In this document: positions 45,801-54,643 of the stretch, one piece after another
How the letters are laid out: each line of letters begins with the position of its first letter
Position numbering within the stretch: position 1 is the stretch's first letter
Assembly: GCF_025567085.1 (NCBI RefSeq)
Contig: NZ_JAOQJN010000003.1
Coordinates: 186,001 to 250,000, forward strand
Source of the DNA: Bovifimicola ammoniilytica
GTDB lineage: Bacteria > Bacillota > Clostridia > Lachnospirales > Lachnospiraceae
Length of the DNA: 64,000 nucleotides
Direction of reading: 5' to 3'
Notes under the pieces: generated by a model
The model's input: only the letters and a program-made list of their open reading frames with translations
Told to the model about the DNA's origin: nothing
The model's database searches: none
Program-made: the position numbers and the translations under genes

Positions 45801-46707
45801 TTACTTCTTTTCTACGCTCCTGAACCATTTCTTTAAGTTCTGGTTCACATACATCTGCTCCACATCTTGGAAGTGTTTCAAATGTATAATTTAGTCGCAC
45901 TCTTCTTACATCAAAATCCTCTTTCTCCATAATATTATGTATATCTTGTTTTTCTAATGACAATGTATGTTCATATATATATGGGCCTCCGTTTTTACAT
46001 ACTTTCAGCATTTCATCATATATTTCATCTATTTCACGTAACAGACCATTTGTATATGTTGTAATTAATTTTATATATTCACTATTTGCTAACTCTTCTA
46101 CACTATTGCAATTATATCTGGCAATGCAATCATCTAACCACTCATCAGGCCATGGATAGTCTATAGCTTTTTTATAAAGTGATAATATCATCTTTTCTAA
46201 ATATTCATCACTGTTTTTTGTCTCAAACTGGGCAACAAAATCTCTGAATTCTTCACTGTCTTCTTCATAGAATTCTTCTAATACCTCTTTGGCTACATCC
46301 GAACGCATTAATGCCATTTCACCCTCATCTGCAACTTTAACGCTTGGATCTAAATCCACCTCATTAAAATGTTCCTTAACAAGTCCAAGACAAAAACTGT
46401 GTATCGTTGTAATGTTAGCATTATTAATAAATGTCTGTTGTCTTTGTAAATGTACATTGTCCGGCTGTTTAGCAAGTTCATTTTCAATTGCTCTTAGAAC
46501 TCTCTCTCTCATCTCGGCAGCCGCTGCGTTTGTAAATGTAACTACAAGTAACCGCTCTATATCAATCGGATTCTTTGTATCCATTATTCTTTTGATTATT
46601 CTTTCAACTAATACAGCTGTCTTACCAGAACCTGCTGCCGCTGAAACTAATATATTTCTATCCCTTGTATCTATTACTTTCTGCTGTTCATTAGTCCATT
46701 TCGCCAT
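42853..46707 (-). CDS. addA: AddA subunit of helicase-exonuclease AddAB
   Basis: A 1284-residue UvrD-type helicase with a RecB-type nuclease. Walker A is AAAGSGKTAVLVER (about residue 22), motif II VDEYQDSNIVQ, motif III GDVKQSIYGFRGA, motif V IMTIHKSKGLEFP, and the nuclease core is IIDVYFIEDGNVVIADYKTD. It processes double-strand breaks for recombination. AAGGAGG lies inside the addB end, and the genes overlap by 17 bp, so they form an operon. Confidence 0.97.
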   Translation of the reverse strand: MAKWTNEQQKVIDTRDRNILVSAAAGSGKTAVLVERIIKRIMDTKNPIDIERLLVVTFTNAAAAEMRERVLRAIENELAKQPDNVHLQRQQTFINNANITTIHSFCLGLVKEHFNEVDLDPSVKVADEGEMALMRSDVAKEVLEEFYEEDSEEFRDFVAQFETKNSDEYLEKMILSLYKKAIDYPWPDEWLDDCIARYNCNSVEELANSEYIKLITTYTNGLLREIDEIYDEMLKVCKNGGPYIYEHTLSLEKQDIHNIMEKEDFDVRRVRLNYTFETLPRCGADVCEPELKEMVQERRKEVKDTLKKIREKYYFQSLSEALEEMKKCKKVIEIYVRLTKSFIRKFNEKKRDKNVIDFNDFEHYAIDILVKKEGDNVIPTAVADELAQSFDEIMVDEYQDSNIVQETILSSISKERFGVYNRFMVGDVKQSIYGFRGANPNIFIEKYNTYDSKNKESNNYKIVLDRNFRSREGVLTSTNFFFRQIMNESLGGINYDEENRLNYGALFSECEDKNYVDRIDDKSELFLISDDVDEMYENMSSYNSDTDSESMTDDDIPTTVNELEAKVIAARIEELVNPDTGMIVFDKVTSQYRPARYSDIVILLRSTSGIAEVINNELMSSGIPCYLESKSGYFKTTEIKTILNYLKIIDNPLQDIPLAAILKSPIVGINDEELAVIRLSGGNGKHLYENICNYLDEKILEKSEWYKAELYDKLKYFNDMLNDFRVKITYMSIYDLLCEMLERTGYYNFVKAMPAGERRKANVDMLKEKAATYESGSYKGLFNFIRYIEKMNKYEIDMGEASIISENDNAVRIMTIHKSKGLEFPIVFIANMQKKFNLMDSRMKSVIHSDMGIGMEYIDEDTRIKTKNIMRTAINTRIQLDCIEEEIRLFYVACTRAKEKLIFTAGKIDDSKLKKMTAKKMKKEEYLGYGVVAKFNSFLDMISYGLGRNIAFADIYKNYLQYSLPMNNPQFNIKSNVSVRYVEVRNIFENIIKDKANEKVNAEALMNLPTEQVFSETIRDELEKKINYKYLYEKEVKSNAKMSVSEIKKISYEAEADDTEESLSAENLFKSLDEISENRSAVVPEFIDKGSKLTGAARGTAYHTVFELFDFNIEPTRENIEKMLENIRKSGRLSEEEKNAINVDDIIKFAGSSLGRRMKAAYLRGELYREAQFVMGISEAKVEEFKEIARKVREEKIFLKPEDISKAGDGDTILIQGIIDVYFIEDGNVVIADYKTDRVKKLQELKDHYYVQLELYKQAVEQITGMKVKEKILYSVELSGEIET

Positions 46708-49700
46708 CTTTTACACCTCCTTCTGTATCTTCGTTTTCTAAATGCACTTCACGTCTTAGCATTTTCCAGACTTCTTCGTCTTTCTTTTTTATTAATTTAC
46801 GATATTCATATCCACTGATTTTACCGTCAAATCCACATATATCATTATATTCGCAATAAGCACATGGTGTTTTTCCATTAGACATTCCGCTACCCGGACT
46901 TATTTTAATATATGGATTAACATCTATACATCCATCAATTATCTGATGTCCTAATTCACCGATTTTATTATGAACAAATGTCATTAACTTTTCCATGTCA
47001 TATGATGTAAGAACTGACGATTTTGAACTAAATCCACCTTTTTTATTATATCCCACAGGAATATATAATGATTCTCCACCTTTTTCTATATAATTTTCAA
47101 TATCTCTATCCAATGATTTTAAAATAGTTTTATTATTAATGAAGCCATTCACTTTCTGGCTATCTAATACCATACTCTGGGCACATTTTTGTATTCTTTC
47201 TTCCTTCTCTTCACTTTTTGCCTTTATTACATCTGGAATGTTTAATATCTTATCTCTGTCAATTACCGGATTATCTATATTATAATAGAACAAAGCTGCC
47301 GGAACTATATTTTTACCCGGATATTTCTTCTTTGCAAATTCTATTGCAGCCTCCATATATAAAACTAATTGTAATTGCAAACCATTGTATATATCATTGA
47401 TTTCTAATTTCTTATTACCTGATTTATAATCCACAATCTTTATATATACAGAATCGCCATCATTATAATAGTCTACTCGGTCAATTATACCTTTAATGTC
47501 CATTGTCGTTCCATCTTCATATTCATATTTCATTGCATCTGCACCATATTTAGATGAAAATCTAAGTTCAAAATCCTCTGGTATAAAATCTCCAGCCATA
47601 ACCTGCTTTTGTAATATCCATGCAGTTTTTTCAGCCATTTTTCTGATTCTGTTAACTATAAATCTGTTTCTGGCGCTATCCTCAAATACTCCGGTCCCAT
47701 TTTTCTTAACTGCTTCATCAACACTTTCGTTAATAAGCTCATTTCTTCGGTTATCATCAATATCTTTCCACGACAGTTTCTCATCTCTTATTTTCTTTGA
47801 AAATAATTCTATTGTACTATGGTAAATACTTCCTATATCTGCACTATTTACTTCGAATTCACGTCTTGGCTGCAGATTTAGTCCATAATTCATAAAATGC
47901 TCATATGCACAGGCTGCAAATTTCTCGAGCCTTGATACAGAATTCGTTAATTTCTCACCATATATACATTTCGCAATTGCCTTATCTAATTTCGTTGGAG
48001 AGCTTTCATAAATTGCCGCTCTTACCAGTTCTTCCGGTTTTACATCATATCTTTCGCAAATTGAATATAATTCCCTGAAAAATGCTTCATCTTCATTATC
48101 ATATTCTTCTCTTAGATACCCACCAATTAATTCCGCAAGATATGATTTAGCTGACTTTATATTTGTGATTTTATCTGCAATATTACTACATTTTATATTA
48201 TCTTCATCATATATTTTTATGCCTTTAAACATATGCATTATTGTATTAATCAGATATGACGGTCTTTCTGACTTGCCATCTCCATTTGTTTTCTTAAATG
48301 ATATATAAAGTTTTTCACTCATTTTCGTAAGCATCAGGTATAAATAATATTTCTGTATAAATACATTCTCCCTTGCACCTGGTGATAATTCGATATCATT
48401 TTCTTCAAGGAAACTGCGTTCTCCCTGCGTAAGCACTCCACCTTTTACCTCGCTCTTCGGAATTAAGCCGTCATTTACGCCTAGGAAGAACAATGCCTTA
48501 ACATTATTTAATCTTGTTCTCTCTATATCTCCGACTACGACTCTGTCTAAGGTTGTTGGAATTATTCCGACTTTGATATCCTCAAAGCCTGAATCTAAGA
48601 TAGCGGCTAATTCTTTGGCGTTAACCATTTCATCACCAATTAAGAATACTGTTTTATCGAAAAGTTTCATTACTTTTTCATATGTCTGGGCATACTCTTT
48701 AGCCATCGAAAGATTATTATTTTCTCTAAAATATCTCTCCATGGCTGCTAATTTACCGTCCATATTAAGTCTTACCACAAATTCATAAAGTGCTGTAACC
48801 GCTTCTCTTACCGTAATTCTGGTGTTCTTCTTAAATGCCTTATATAAATTATCTGTATCATCTATGAATTTCTGTCTTGCTATGTTAATATCTTCGTCAA
48901 TCTCTTCATTTGCACTCACAAATTCATTAGAATATCTCTTATACCCTCTTATTCCATAACGAATTACATAATTCTCTAGTTTATCTATCTCTTTTCGCTC
49001 TAATGATGACATACCGCATTTAAGAAGTCGGAATACTGACTCATATGAATATCCCTCTGAAATGATTTCTAAAACTGCTCTCAGACTTTCCACCATTGGA
49101 TTGGCAATCACACTTCTTTTATAATCAATAAAGCAAGGAACATCATGTTTTTGGAACACTTCTGTTATTACTCTGTGGTATGTAGAAATATCCGCAGTAA
49201 CCACAGCTATATCCTTATATCTATAGCCTTTTGTATTAACTAATTCTTTAATATTATATGCCACATAATCTGCTTCCGTTTCTGCATTTGCACAGACATG
49301 AACACTTATACGTTCACTATCCTTAACCTCAAATGGCTTCTTGCCATATAAGAATATATTTTCTTCTAAATATCTGAACTCACTACATTCTTTAAACCTG
49401 TAATTCTCTTTAAGTATAATGTCGCTATATATTTCAACATTTTCATCACTGGCAATTCTCTTTAATTTATTGACTGTCTTAACAGTAATTCCAAATGTAT
49501 CTAATCCGTCACCAGCTTTTGCATAATCGATTTCATCAGCATCTCTTACTGTAAGTGCAACATTTATGTCACCGGCATATTTTAATAACATTCTTATAAC
49601 TTCGTACTGGACAGGCGAGAAACCTGTATATTCATCAAATGTTATATAGCTGTTTTTAACTATTTCAGATTCAGGAATAAGTTCGCATACTCTTCTAAGT

Positions 49701-50239
49701 ATCTCTTCATTCATTATGAATTTATCTTCAAGATATTTCTTTAATTCTACCATTATAAGTCTTATATCCTCAAGTTTTGCATATAATAATGGCTTCTTAG
49801 TGCTTTTAACAAGCATCTCATCTAGTTCTTTCTCGCCTATTCCATATTGGTAAAGTTCTGACACAAGTGATTTCATTTCATCAATGAAACCTGACATCTT
49901 CACTTTTGAACCGAATACCGTAAGCCTGTTCTTGTTTTCTTCTATTATCTTCCTGATAATAAGACATTTTCCGGTATCATCTAACACTTCTAGTGTATTC
50001 ATTCCTGCCTCATCGAATATTCTCTTAGCAAGTCTGTCAAAACTTAAAATATCTATATCCATTGTTCCATGTCCCGGTGACAATTCTACTATGATTTTCT
50101 GTGTCTCCATAGTAAACTGTTCCGGCACAACAGCTAAATATTTTCTATCTTTATCTATACTGCTTTTCTGCAGCATATCATTGTAAATTTTCGTAGTTTT
50201 ACCTGTTCCACTACTTCCTAAAATAAGTTGTAATCCCAT
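46691..50239 (-). CDS. addB: AddB subunit of helicase-exonuclease AddAB
   Basis: A 1182-residue protein: N-terminal P-loop GSSGTGKTTKIY (residue 8), inactive helicase core, and a C-terminal nuclease (IIDRVDYYNDGDSVYIKIVDYKSG). Four cysteines, one in KFAACAYEHF and three in CAYCEYNDICGF, form the 4Fe-4S staple. It carries Chi recognition and the second nuclease. AGGAG before the ATG supports the start. A repeat-rich stretch lies ahead of it at 50279-50592. Confidence 0.97.
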   Translation of the reverse strand: MGLQLILGSSGTGKTTKIYNDMLQKSSIDKDRKYLAVVPEQFTMETQKIIVELSPGHGTMDIDILSFDRLAKRIFDEAGMNTLEVLDDTGKCLIIRKIIEENKNRLTVFGSKVKMSGFIDEMKSLVSELYQYGIGEKELDEMLVKSTKKPLLYAKLEDIRLIMVELKKYLEDKFIMNEEILRRVCELIPESEIVKNSYITFDEYTGFSPVQYEVIRMLLKYAGDINVALTVRDADEIDYAKAGDGLDTFGITVKTVNKLKRIASDENVEIYSDIILKENYRFKECSEFRYLEENIFLYGKKPFEVKDSERISVHVCANAETEADYVAYNIKELVNTKGYRYKDIAVVTADISTYHRVITEVFQKHDVPCFIDYKRSVIANPMVESLRAVLEIISEGYSYESVFRLLKCGMSSLERKEIDKLENYVIRYGIRGYKRYSNEFVSANEEIDEDINIARQKFIDDTDNLYKAFKKNTRITVREAVTALYEFVVRLNMDGKLAAMERYFRENNNLSMAKEYAQTYEKVMKLFDKTVFLIGDEMVNAKELAAILDSGFEDIKVGIIPTTLDRVVVGDIERTRLNNVKALFFLGVNDGLIPKSEVKGGVLTQGERSFLEENDIELSPGARENVFIQKYYLYLMLTKMSEKLYISFKKTNGDGKSERPSYLINTIMHMFKGIKIYDEDNIKCSNIADKITNIKSAKSYLAELIGGYLREEYDNEDEAFFRELYSICERYDVKPEELVRAAIYESSPTKLDKAIAKCIYGEKLTNSVSRLEKFAACAYEHFMNYGLNLQPRREFEVNSADIGSIYHSTIELFSKKIRDEKLSWKDIDDNRRNELINESVDEAVKKNGTGVFEDSARNRFIVNRIRKMAEKTAWILQKQVMAGDFIPEDFELRFSSKYGADAMKYEYEDGTTMDIKGIIDRVDYYNDGDSVYIKIVDYKSGNKKLEINDIYNGLQLQLVLYMEAAIEFAKKKYPGKNIVPAALFYYNIDNPVIDRDKILNIPDVIKAKSEEKEERIQKCAQSMVLDSQKVNGFINNKTILKSLDRDIENYIEKGGESLYIPVGYNKKGGFSSKSSVLTSYDMEKLMTFVHNKIGELGHQIIDGCIDVNPYIKISPGSGMSNGKTPCAYCEYNDICGFDGKISGYEYRKLIKKKDEEVWKMLRREVHLENEDTEGGVKDGEMD

Positions 50240-50278
50240 AAGTTCTCCTATTTATAATATCTGCCTATCATTACTGCC

Positions 50279-50336
50279 GCTGTTCCTGTCAGATTTCGCT
50301 TCGCTCTCTCTGACTGATGGGCTTTCGCCCTATCAC
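50279..50336 (-). repeat. 58-bp direct repeat, copy 1
   Basis: Differs from the copy at 50477-50534 at three positions. Contains small hairpins (CGCTTCG, GGGCTTTCGCCC). Confidence 0.9.
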
Positions 50337-50476
50337 ATTCCGTTATGTCATTTTAGCTCGCGAATTCGTGCTTTCGCACTTTTTCACTTGCTTCGCAAGT
50401 GATTCGCTCGCTAATGGCGTAAGAAAAACAAATGTCTGCTTCGCAGCCGCTTGTTTTTCTCACTATCTCTACTTTC
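50337..50476 (-). repeat. Palindromic mini-ORF element between the 58-bp repeats
   Basis: On the minus strand GAGATAGTG opens a 36-codon frame (50463 to 50353, begins MRKTSGCEADICFSYAIS) with many nested hairpins (ACTTGC/GCAAGT, GTGCGAAAGCAC). The start context resembles that of the 140-146 bp element, but the sequence is otherwise different. Confidence 0.6.
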
Positions 50477-50534
50477 GCTGTGCCTGTCAGATTTCGCTTC
50501 GCTCTCTCTGACTGACGGGCTCTCGCCCTATCAC
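50477..50534 (-). repeat. 58-bp direct repeat, copy 2
   Basis: Second copy, followed at once by the long AT-rich hairpin at 50532. Confidence 0.9.
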
Positions 50535-50592
50535 CTCATAAAAATATAAATTATATTCTGCAAGCAGATATATTTTATATTTTTATGAGGTG
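50532..50592. repeat. Long AT-rich perfect hairpin
   Basis: CACCTCATAAAAATATAAA.. (50532-50556) pairs with ..TTTATATTTTTATGAGGTG; 24 of 25 bases match, and the stem continues into CTG/CAG. About 28 bp in all. Confidence 0.85.
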
Positions 50593-50690
50593 GCACAGCT
50601 CAATGCTAAATCATATTATAACATATTTCTGGTATATTATCATAGGTTTGATAATATATTAGAATATAATTTATTCGGGAGAAATAATAT

Positions 50691-51320
50691 ATGAGTAACA
50701 ATCCTCACATTGTCGTTTTTAAATTAAAAGAACTAATATATACAGGCATTTTTGTTGTACTTGGTATTCTTCTGATTGTTCTATTTATTAATATGTTTAA
50801 ATCGGATAAGAAGAAGCCATCTGCATCTTCAGGCGAAGTAAATGCTGCTAACAATGATGTTTCTAAAAGAGAAAGTAATTCTTCTGAATTAACGGATAGT
50901 GCAAATGCCACCAAAAATCAGGACACTCAAGGTAATACTGATTTAGCTAATTCTACTAACATTTCCGGTTCATCTGAAACGCAAAATACTTCTGATAATT
51001 CTAACTCTAAAAATACTGCATCTGATAGTGAAACTACTTATAATCCCGGTGTGTATACATCTTCACTTATGCTTAACAACAGTTCTTTAGAAATTGAAGT
51101 ATGTGTGGACTCGCACCGAATCAATTCGATATCTGTGAAAAATATGGACGAAGCAATTACTACTATGTATCCGCTTATGAAGAATTCGATTAACGATTTA
51201 TCTAACCAGATTATTAATTCACAGTCACTTGAAAATATAACCTATACAGACGATTGCAAATATACATATATGATTCTCTTAGATGCTATTAGTACAACAC
51301 TTGATAAGGCACGTAAATAA
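50691..51320 (+). CDS. Membrane-anchored protein with FMN-binding-like C-terminal domain
   Basis: A 209-residue protein: one membrane segment (residues 14-32), a Ser/Asn/Thr-rich spacer (about 40-120), and a C-terminal domain starting YNPGVYTSSLMLNNSSLEIEVCVDSHRINSISV. The order resembles FMN-binding domains (YxxGxY..), but the threonine that holds flavin is not clear. GGGAG nine bases upstream supports the start. Alone on the plus strand. Confidence 0.5.
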   Translation: MSNNPHIVVFKLKELIYTGIFVVLGILLIVLFINMFKSDKKKPSASSGEVNAANNDVSKRESNSSELTDSANATKNQDTQGNTDLANSTNISGSSETQNTSDNSNSKNTASDSETTYNPGVYTSSLMLNNSSLEIEVCVDSHRINSISVKNMDEAITTMYPLMKNSINDLSNQIINSQSLENITYTDDCKYTYMILLDAISTTLDKARK

Positions 51321-51357
51321 GGCTGAAAAGGGCAAAATATTTTATACGCATTTAAAA

Positions 51358-51395
51358 TTTAAAGACCAATCAGAATTTCTCTAATTGGTCTTTAA
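51358..51395. terminator. Terminator between the 50691 gene and the abi region
   Basis: AAAGACCAAT (51361-51370) pairs with ATTGGTCTTT (51384-51393). It can end both the plus-strand gene and the abi/RNA transcript from the other side. Confidence 0.75.
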
Positions 51396-51396
51396 T

Positions 51397-51458
51397 CTAC
51401 AAGTTACCTTGTAGTGTGTCCTGATATGTTACGCATCACAATGATAGGCTCATCAGGA
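51397..51458 (-). ncRNA. Structured RNA motif, downstream copy (abi-associated)
   Basis: On the minus strand: outer stem TCCTGAT/ATCAGGA (51452-51458 with 51419-51425), conserved GCCTA then a small hairpin TCA-TTG-TGA, conserved TGCGTAAC, then the closing strand. A CTACAAG/CTTGTAG hairpin (51397-51414) and a terminator follow. The internal conserved bases match the copy at 52407-52456, while stem bases differ but still pair. Confidence 0.8.
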
Positions 51459-51472
51459 ACTATACTCTTATT

Positions 51473-52384
51473 TTATGTATTATTTTCACTATTTATTCCT
51501 AATATTTGCTTCCAATCATTAGGAAAACCATAAAAGTCTAATCTTACAAAAGGATATTTCTTTTCTAAATTAATAAGCCTTAACATAAATGTTTCCCAAA
51601 CATTTTTATCTGCTATCATTTTCTTTATAACAATGATGTATGCAAATAATTGTTTATTTGCTTTATTTGTTGAAATTCCTCTCGTTTCAAATATTTGCTT
51701 ATCATCTTTCCCTAATCTTAGTGCAAATGGAAGTTTTCTATTAAATAACCTTCCACGATGCGCACATATATTTCTTAAAATTGTACACCCCTGTAACCAA
51801 TTACCAATATATTTATCATTTATTTTTCCATAATTATTTCTGCAAATCTCTTTTCTTACTTCCAACGTCAAATTTTTAAATAGTCTTGATAATGTACCTA
51901 ATGTCAATAATTCAACTAATACCCAAATAGGAAATTTTCCATCATACATCTCATAATGATGTTTTACAAAAACCTCTTTATTACCATATTCATTAATAGC
52001 TTTTTTATAATCATTTTCAAATGAATGGAATCTATCTATATCTTCAAATGATGATTCATTATAGTATCCCAAAGCTCCATATGCTTTCCCGTGATAATAT
52101 CCGATATATGTACGCATTGATACCTCTATACTTTCAAGCAAATACATTAATATTGCTCTTAATTCCATATCAAAATTATAAATTTGAATTATATCAGAAA
52201 AATGTACATTTGAATTAAAATTATTATTTTTTCGAAGTGTAAGTGAATACGCACTTAATCTGTAGTAATTCAAATTGGATAAAGTATTTTTAGCCCTTTC
52301 CTCATCATCAATTATTAATCCTCTATTTCTTAATATTGAAATCTGTTCTTCAATTGTCTTAAACTCTTTTACCTGTTGTATCAT
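51473..52384 (-). CDS. Abi-family (AbiD/AbiF, Abi_2) HEPN abortive infection protein
   Basis: A 303-residue protein of the Abi_2 group of phage abortive infection. N-terminal FKTIEEQISILRNRGLII and LNYYRLSAYSL are family marks, YNFDMELRAILMYLLESIEVSMRT follows, and the HEPN RNase motif is R204-x4-H209 in LRNICAHRGRLFN. HEPN proteins of this type cleave RNA after infection and stop growth. GGAGG before the ATG supports the start. Structured RNA motifs lie at the mRNA start and after the stop codon; these may control or inhibit the protein. Confidence 0.88.
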   Translation of the reverse strand: MIQQVKEFKTIEEQISILRNRGLIIDDEERAKNTLSNLNYYRLSAYSLTLRKNNNFNSNVHFSDIIQIYNFDMELRAILMYLLESIEVSMRTYIGYYHGKAYGALGYYNESSFEDIDRFHSFENDYKKAINEYGNKEVFVKHHYEMYDGKFPIWVLVELLTLGTLSRLFKNLTLEVRKEICRNNYGKINDKYIGNWLQGCTILRNICAHRGRLFNRKLPFALRLGKDDKQIFETRGISTNKANKQLFAYIIVIKKMIADKNVWETFMLRLINLEKKYPFVRLDFYGFPNDWKQILGINSENNT

Positions 52385-52406
52385 TTATTCCTCCATATAT
52401 ACAAAA

Positions 52407-52456
52407 GTCCCACCGTGTTACGCATATAGTAATACTACATAGGCTTGGTGGGATCT
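52407..52456 (-). ncRNA. Structured RNA motif, upstream copy (abi leader)
   Basis: On the minus strand: outer stem TCCCACC (52453-52447) with GGTGGGA (52414-52408); AAGCCTA; a hairpin TGTAGT-ATT-ACTATA; TGCGTAAC; closing. The predicted transcription start lies at about 52459, so the motif is the very 5' end of the abi mRNA, 20 bases or so before GGAGG. Confidence 0.8.
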
Positions 52457-52465
52457 ATTAATTAT

Positions 52466-52494
52466 AATATAACTTTTCTTACATATTTTGTCAA
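52466..52494 (-). promoter_or_regulatory. Sigma-A promoter of the abi transcript
   Basis: On the minus strand TTGACA (52494-52489), 17-bp spacer, TATATT (52471-52466). The start falls about three bases ahead of the structured motif. Confidence 0.75.
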
Positions 52495-52551
52495 GGTATT
52501 TACTTACATAATCATCATATTTTCCTACATTCTCTTATTAAATTTCCCCTA

Positions 52552-54465
52552 TTAAATCTCCTCTAATTCCTTAAGCCAGATAGTCGCACACGCATCACTT
52601 GGCATTCTCAAATCTCCTCTTGGTGAAACAGCCACTGTACCGACTTTTGGTCCATCAGGCAGGCACGAACGTTTAAACTGCTGTGCAAAGAATCTTCTAT
52701 AGAATGTCTTTAACCATTTAAGAATTGTTTCATCATCATATATTCCCTCAAATGCATTTCTTGCAAGATAATAAATCTTCTTTGGTGTATAGCCTAATCT
52801 CAACATATAGTACATAAAGAAATCATGTAATTCATATGGTCCTACAAGGTCCTCTGTCTTTTGCGCAATTTCTCCGTTGTCCTGTGTTGGTAATAATTCA
52901 GGACTTACCGGAGTATCTAATACGTCCATTAACACTTTATTAAGTTCTATGTCATCACAAGTGTCTGCATAATATCTTACAAGATGTCTTACTAAGGTCT
53001 TAGGTATTGAAGCATTAACGCCATACATTGACATATGGTCTCCATTATATGTTGCCCATCCTAACGCAAGCTCTGATAAATCACCCGTTCCAACTACAAA
53101 ACCATTATATTGATTTGCAAGATTCATAAGATACAATGTTCTCTGTCTGGCCTGTACATTTTCATAAGTTACATCATGAATACTGCTGTCGTGTCCTATT
53201 GCTTTAAAATGTTCATTTGCTGCATCAGAAATATTGATTTCTATAAATGTTGTTCCTAATTTCTCAATCATTTTAAGTGCATTATCATATGTTCTGTCAG
53301 TCGTACCAAAGCCCGGCATCGTAACTGCTACAATTCCTTTTCTGTCTCTTCCTAACATGTCAAATGCCCTGACAGTTACTAATAGCGCCAGCGTAGAATC
53401 TAAACCGCCTGAGATACCTATAACAGCCGATTTTGCATTAGTATGCTCTAGTCTCTTCTTAAGTCCCATTGCCTGAATTGTAAGAATTTCCTCACATCTT
53501 TCATTACGCTTTGCAATATCTCCGGGAACAAATGGCATATTATTAATCTTAGCGGATAATTCATTATTATCCATATTCATTTCAAATGTAACAACTGTAT
53601 AATCTTCTTCATCTTTACTGTCGTATGTAGTCATTTTTCTGCGTTCATTCTTAATTCTGTCTAAATCAATATCACCATACACAGTCTGATTAATAAAACG
53701 CTTTGCTTCAGCAAGCATTCTTCCATTCTCTGCTATCATATTGTGAGCTGAGTACACCAGGTCTGTAGATGATTCACCCTCTCCTGCATCTGCATATATA
53801 TAACCACATATGAGTCTGGCTGACTGCCCCGCTACCAAATCTCTTCTATATATAGATTTTCCTGTAACTTCATCACTTGCTGAAAGATTGGCAATTATTG
53901 TGGCGCCTGCCATGGTATGTCTGATACTTGGTGGATTTGGAACCCATAAGTCCTCACATATTTCTACACCGATTACCATATCTGGTCTGTTCTCACATTT
54001 GAATAAAATATTCATTCCCATTGGAACTTTCTGACCTGCAAAATCTACTGTTACAACCTTTTCAAAACCTTTTGTAAAATGTCTTGCTTCATAGAATTCT
54101 GAATAATTTGGCAAATGCTTTTTAGTAACCACACCTAATACCTTACCTTTATGAAGCACAACTCCGACATTATATAACTTGCCATTATGTTCATATGGAA
54201 TACCAATCATAATTAACATATCATAATCTTTTGAATATCTAGCAATCTCAATGGTCTTTTCTTTTACTTTCTCAAGCATCAATGACTGCCAGAACAGGTC
54301 ACTACAAGTATATCCCGTAAGACATAATTCTGGAAATACAAGCACTTTTGCACCATTTTTAGCCGCCTCATCAATCTGGTTACAGATAAGTTCTGTATTA
54401 CAATCTACATCTGCTACTTTTATTTTAGGAGTCGCTGCCGCAACTTTTATAAAACCATAATCCAT
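52552..54465 (-). CDS. nadE: Glutamine-dependent NAD+ synthetase
   Basis: A 637-residue two-domain enzyme. The N-terminal nitrilase-like glutaminase has PELCLTGY (Glu), a Lys in VTKKHLPNYSEF and Cys in GVEICEDLW; the C-terminal synthetase has the PP-loop GISGGLDSTLALL. It amidates deamido-NAD using glutamine. Length and domain order are normal. AAAGGAAG before the ATG supports the start. A terminator separates it from the PqqD-like gene. Confidence 0.96.
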   Translation of the reverse strand: MDYGFIKVAAATPKIKVADVDCNTELICNQIDEAAKNGAKVLVFPELCLTGYTCSDLFWQSLMLEKVKEKTIEIARYSKDYDMLIMIGIPYEHNGKLYNVGVVLHKGKVLGVVTKKHLPNYSEFYEARHFTKGFEKVVTVDFAGQKVPMGMNILFKCENRPDMVIGVEICEDLWVPNPPSIRHTMAGATIIANLSASDEVTGKSIYRRDLVAGQSARLICGYIYADAGEGESSTDLVYSAHNMIAENGRMLAEAKRFINQTVYGDIDLDRIKNERRKMTTYDSKDEEDYTVVTFEMNMDNNELSAKINNMPFVPGDIAKRNERCEEILTIQAMGLKKRLEHTNAKSAVIGISGGLDSTLALLVTVRAFDMLGRDRKGIVAVTMPGFGTTDRTYDNALKMIEKLGTTFIEINISDAANEHFKAIGHDSSIHDVTYENVQARQRTLYLMNLANQYNGFVVGTGDLSELALGWATYNGDHMSMYGVNASIPKTLVRHLVRYYADTCDDIELNKVLMDVLDTPVSPELLPTQDNGEIAQKTEDLVGPYELHDFFMYYMLRLGYTPKKIYYLARNAFEGIYDDETILKWLKTFYRRFFAQQFKRSCLPDGPKVGTVAVSPRGDLRMPSDACATIWLKELEEI

Positions 54466-54509
54466 TTTGCCATCTTCCTTTCAGACTTTATTAGAGAACA
54501 TTCTAACAC

Positions 54510-54545
54510 AAAAAACCAGGCAAGTCCATATAGACCTACCCTGAT
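54510..54545 (-). terminator. Terminator after the PqqD-like gene
   Basis: On the minus strand CAGG..AGGTC pairs with GGACTT..CCTG, followed by GTTTTTTG. Confidence 0.75.
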
Positions 54546-54643
54546 TTATTAACCACATATTCATATTGTCTTACCTTTTAACATTCTTATTTATATAAAA
54601 TATATATCATATTTTTCTCTTTACTTACCACTTTTTTTACAAC

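Larger units (their letters stand above)
50240..50690. other. Repeat-rich intergenic region upstream of addB
   Basis: No gene is seen in 450 bp. It contains two direct 58-bp repeats, a palindromic mini-ORF element between them and a long AT-rich hairpin. Promoters for addB and for the plus-strand gene at 50691 must lie near or within it, but none is clear. Confidence 0.6.
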
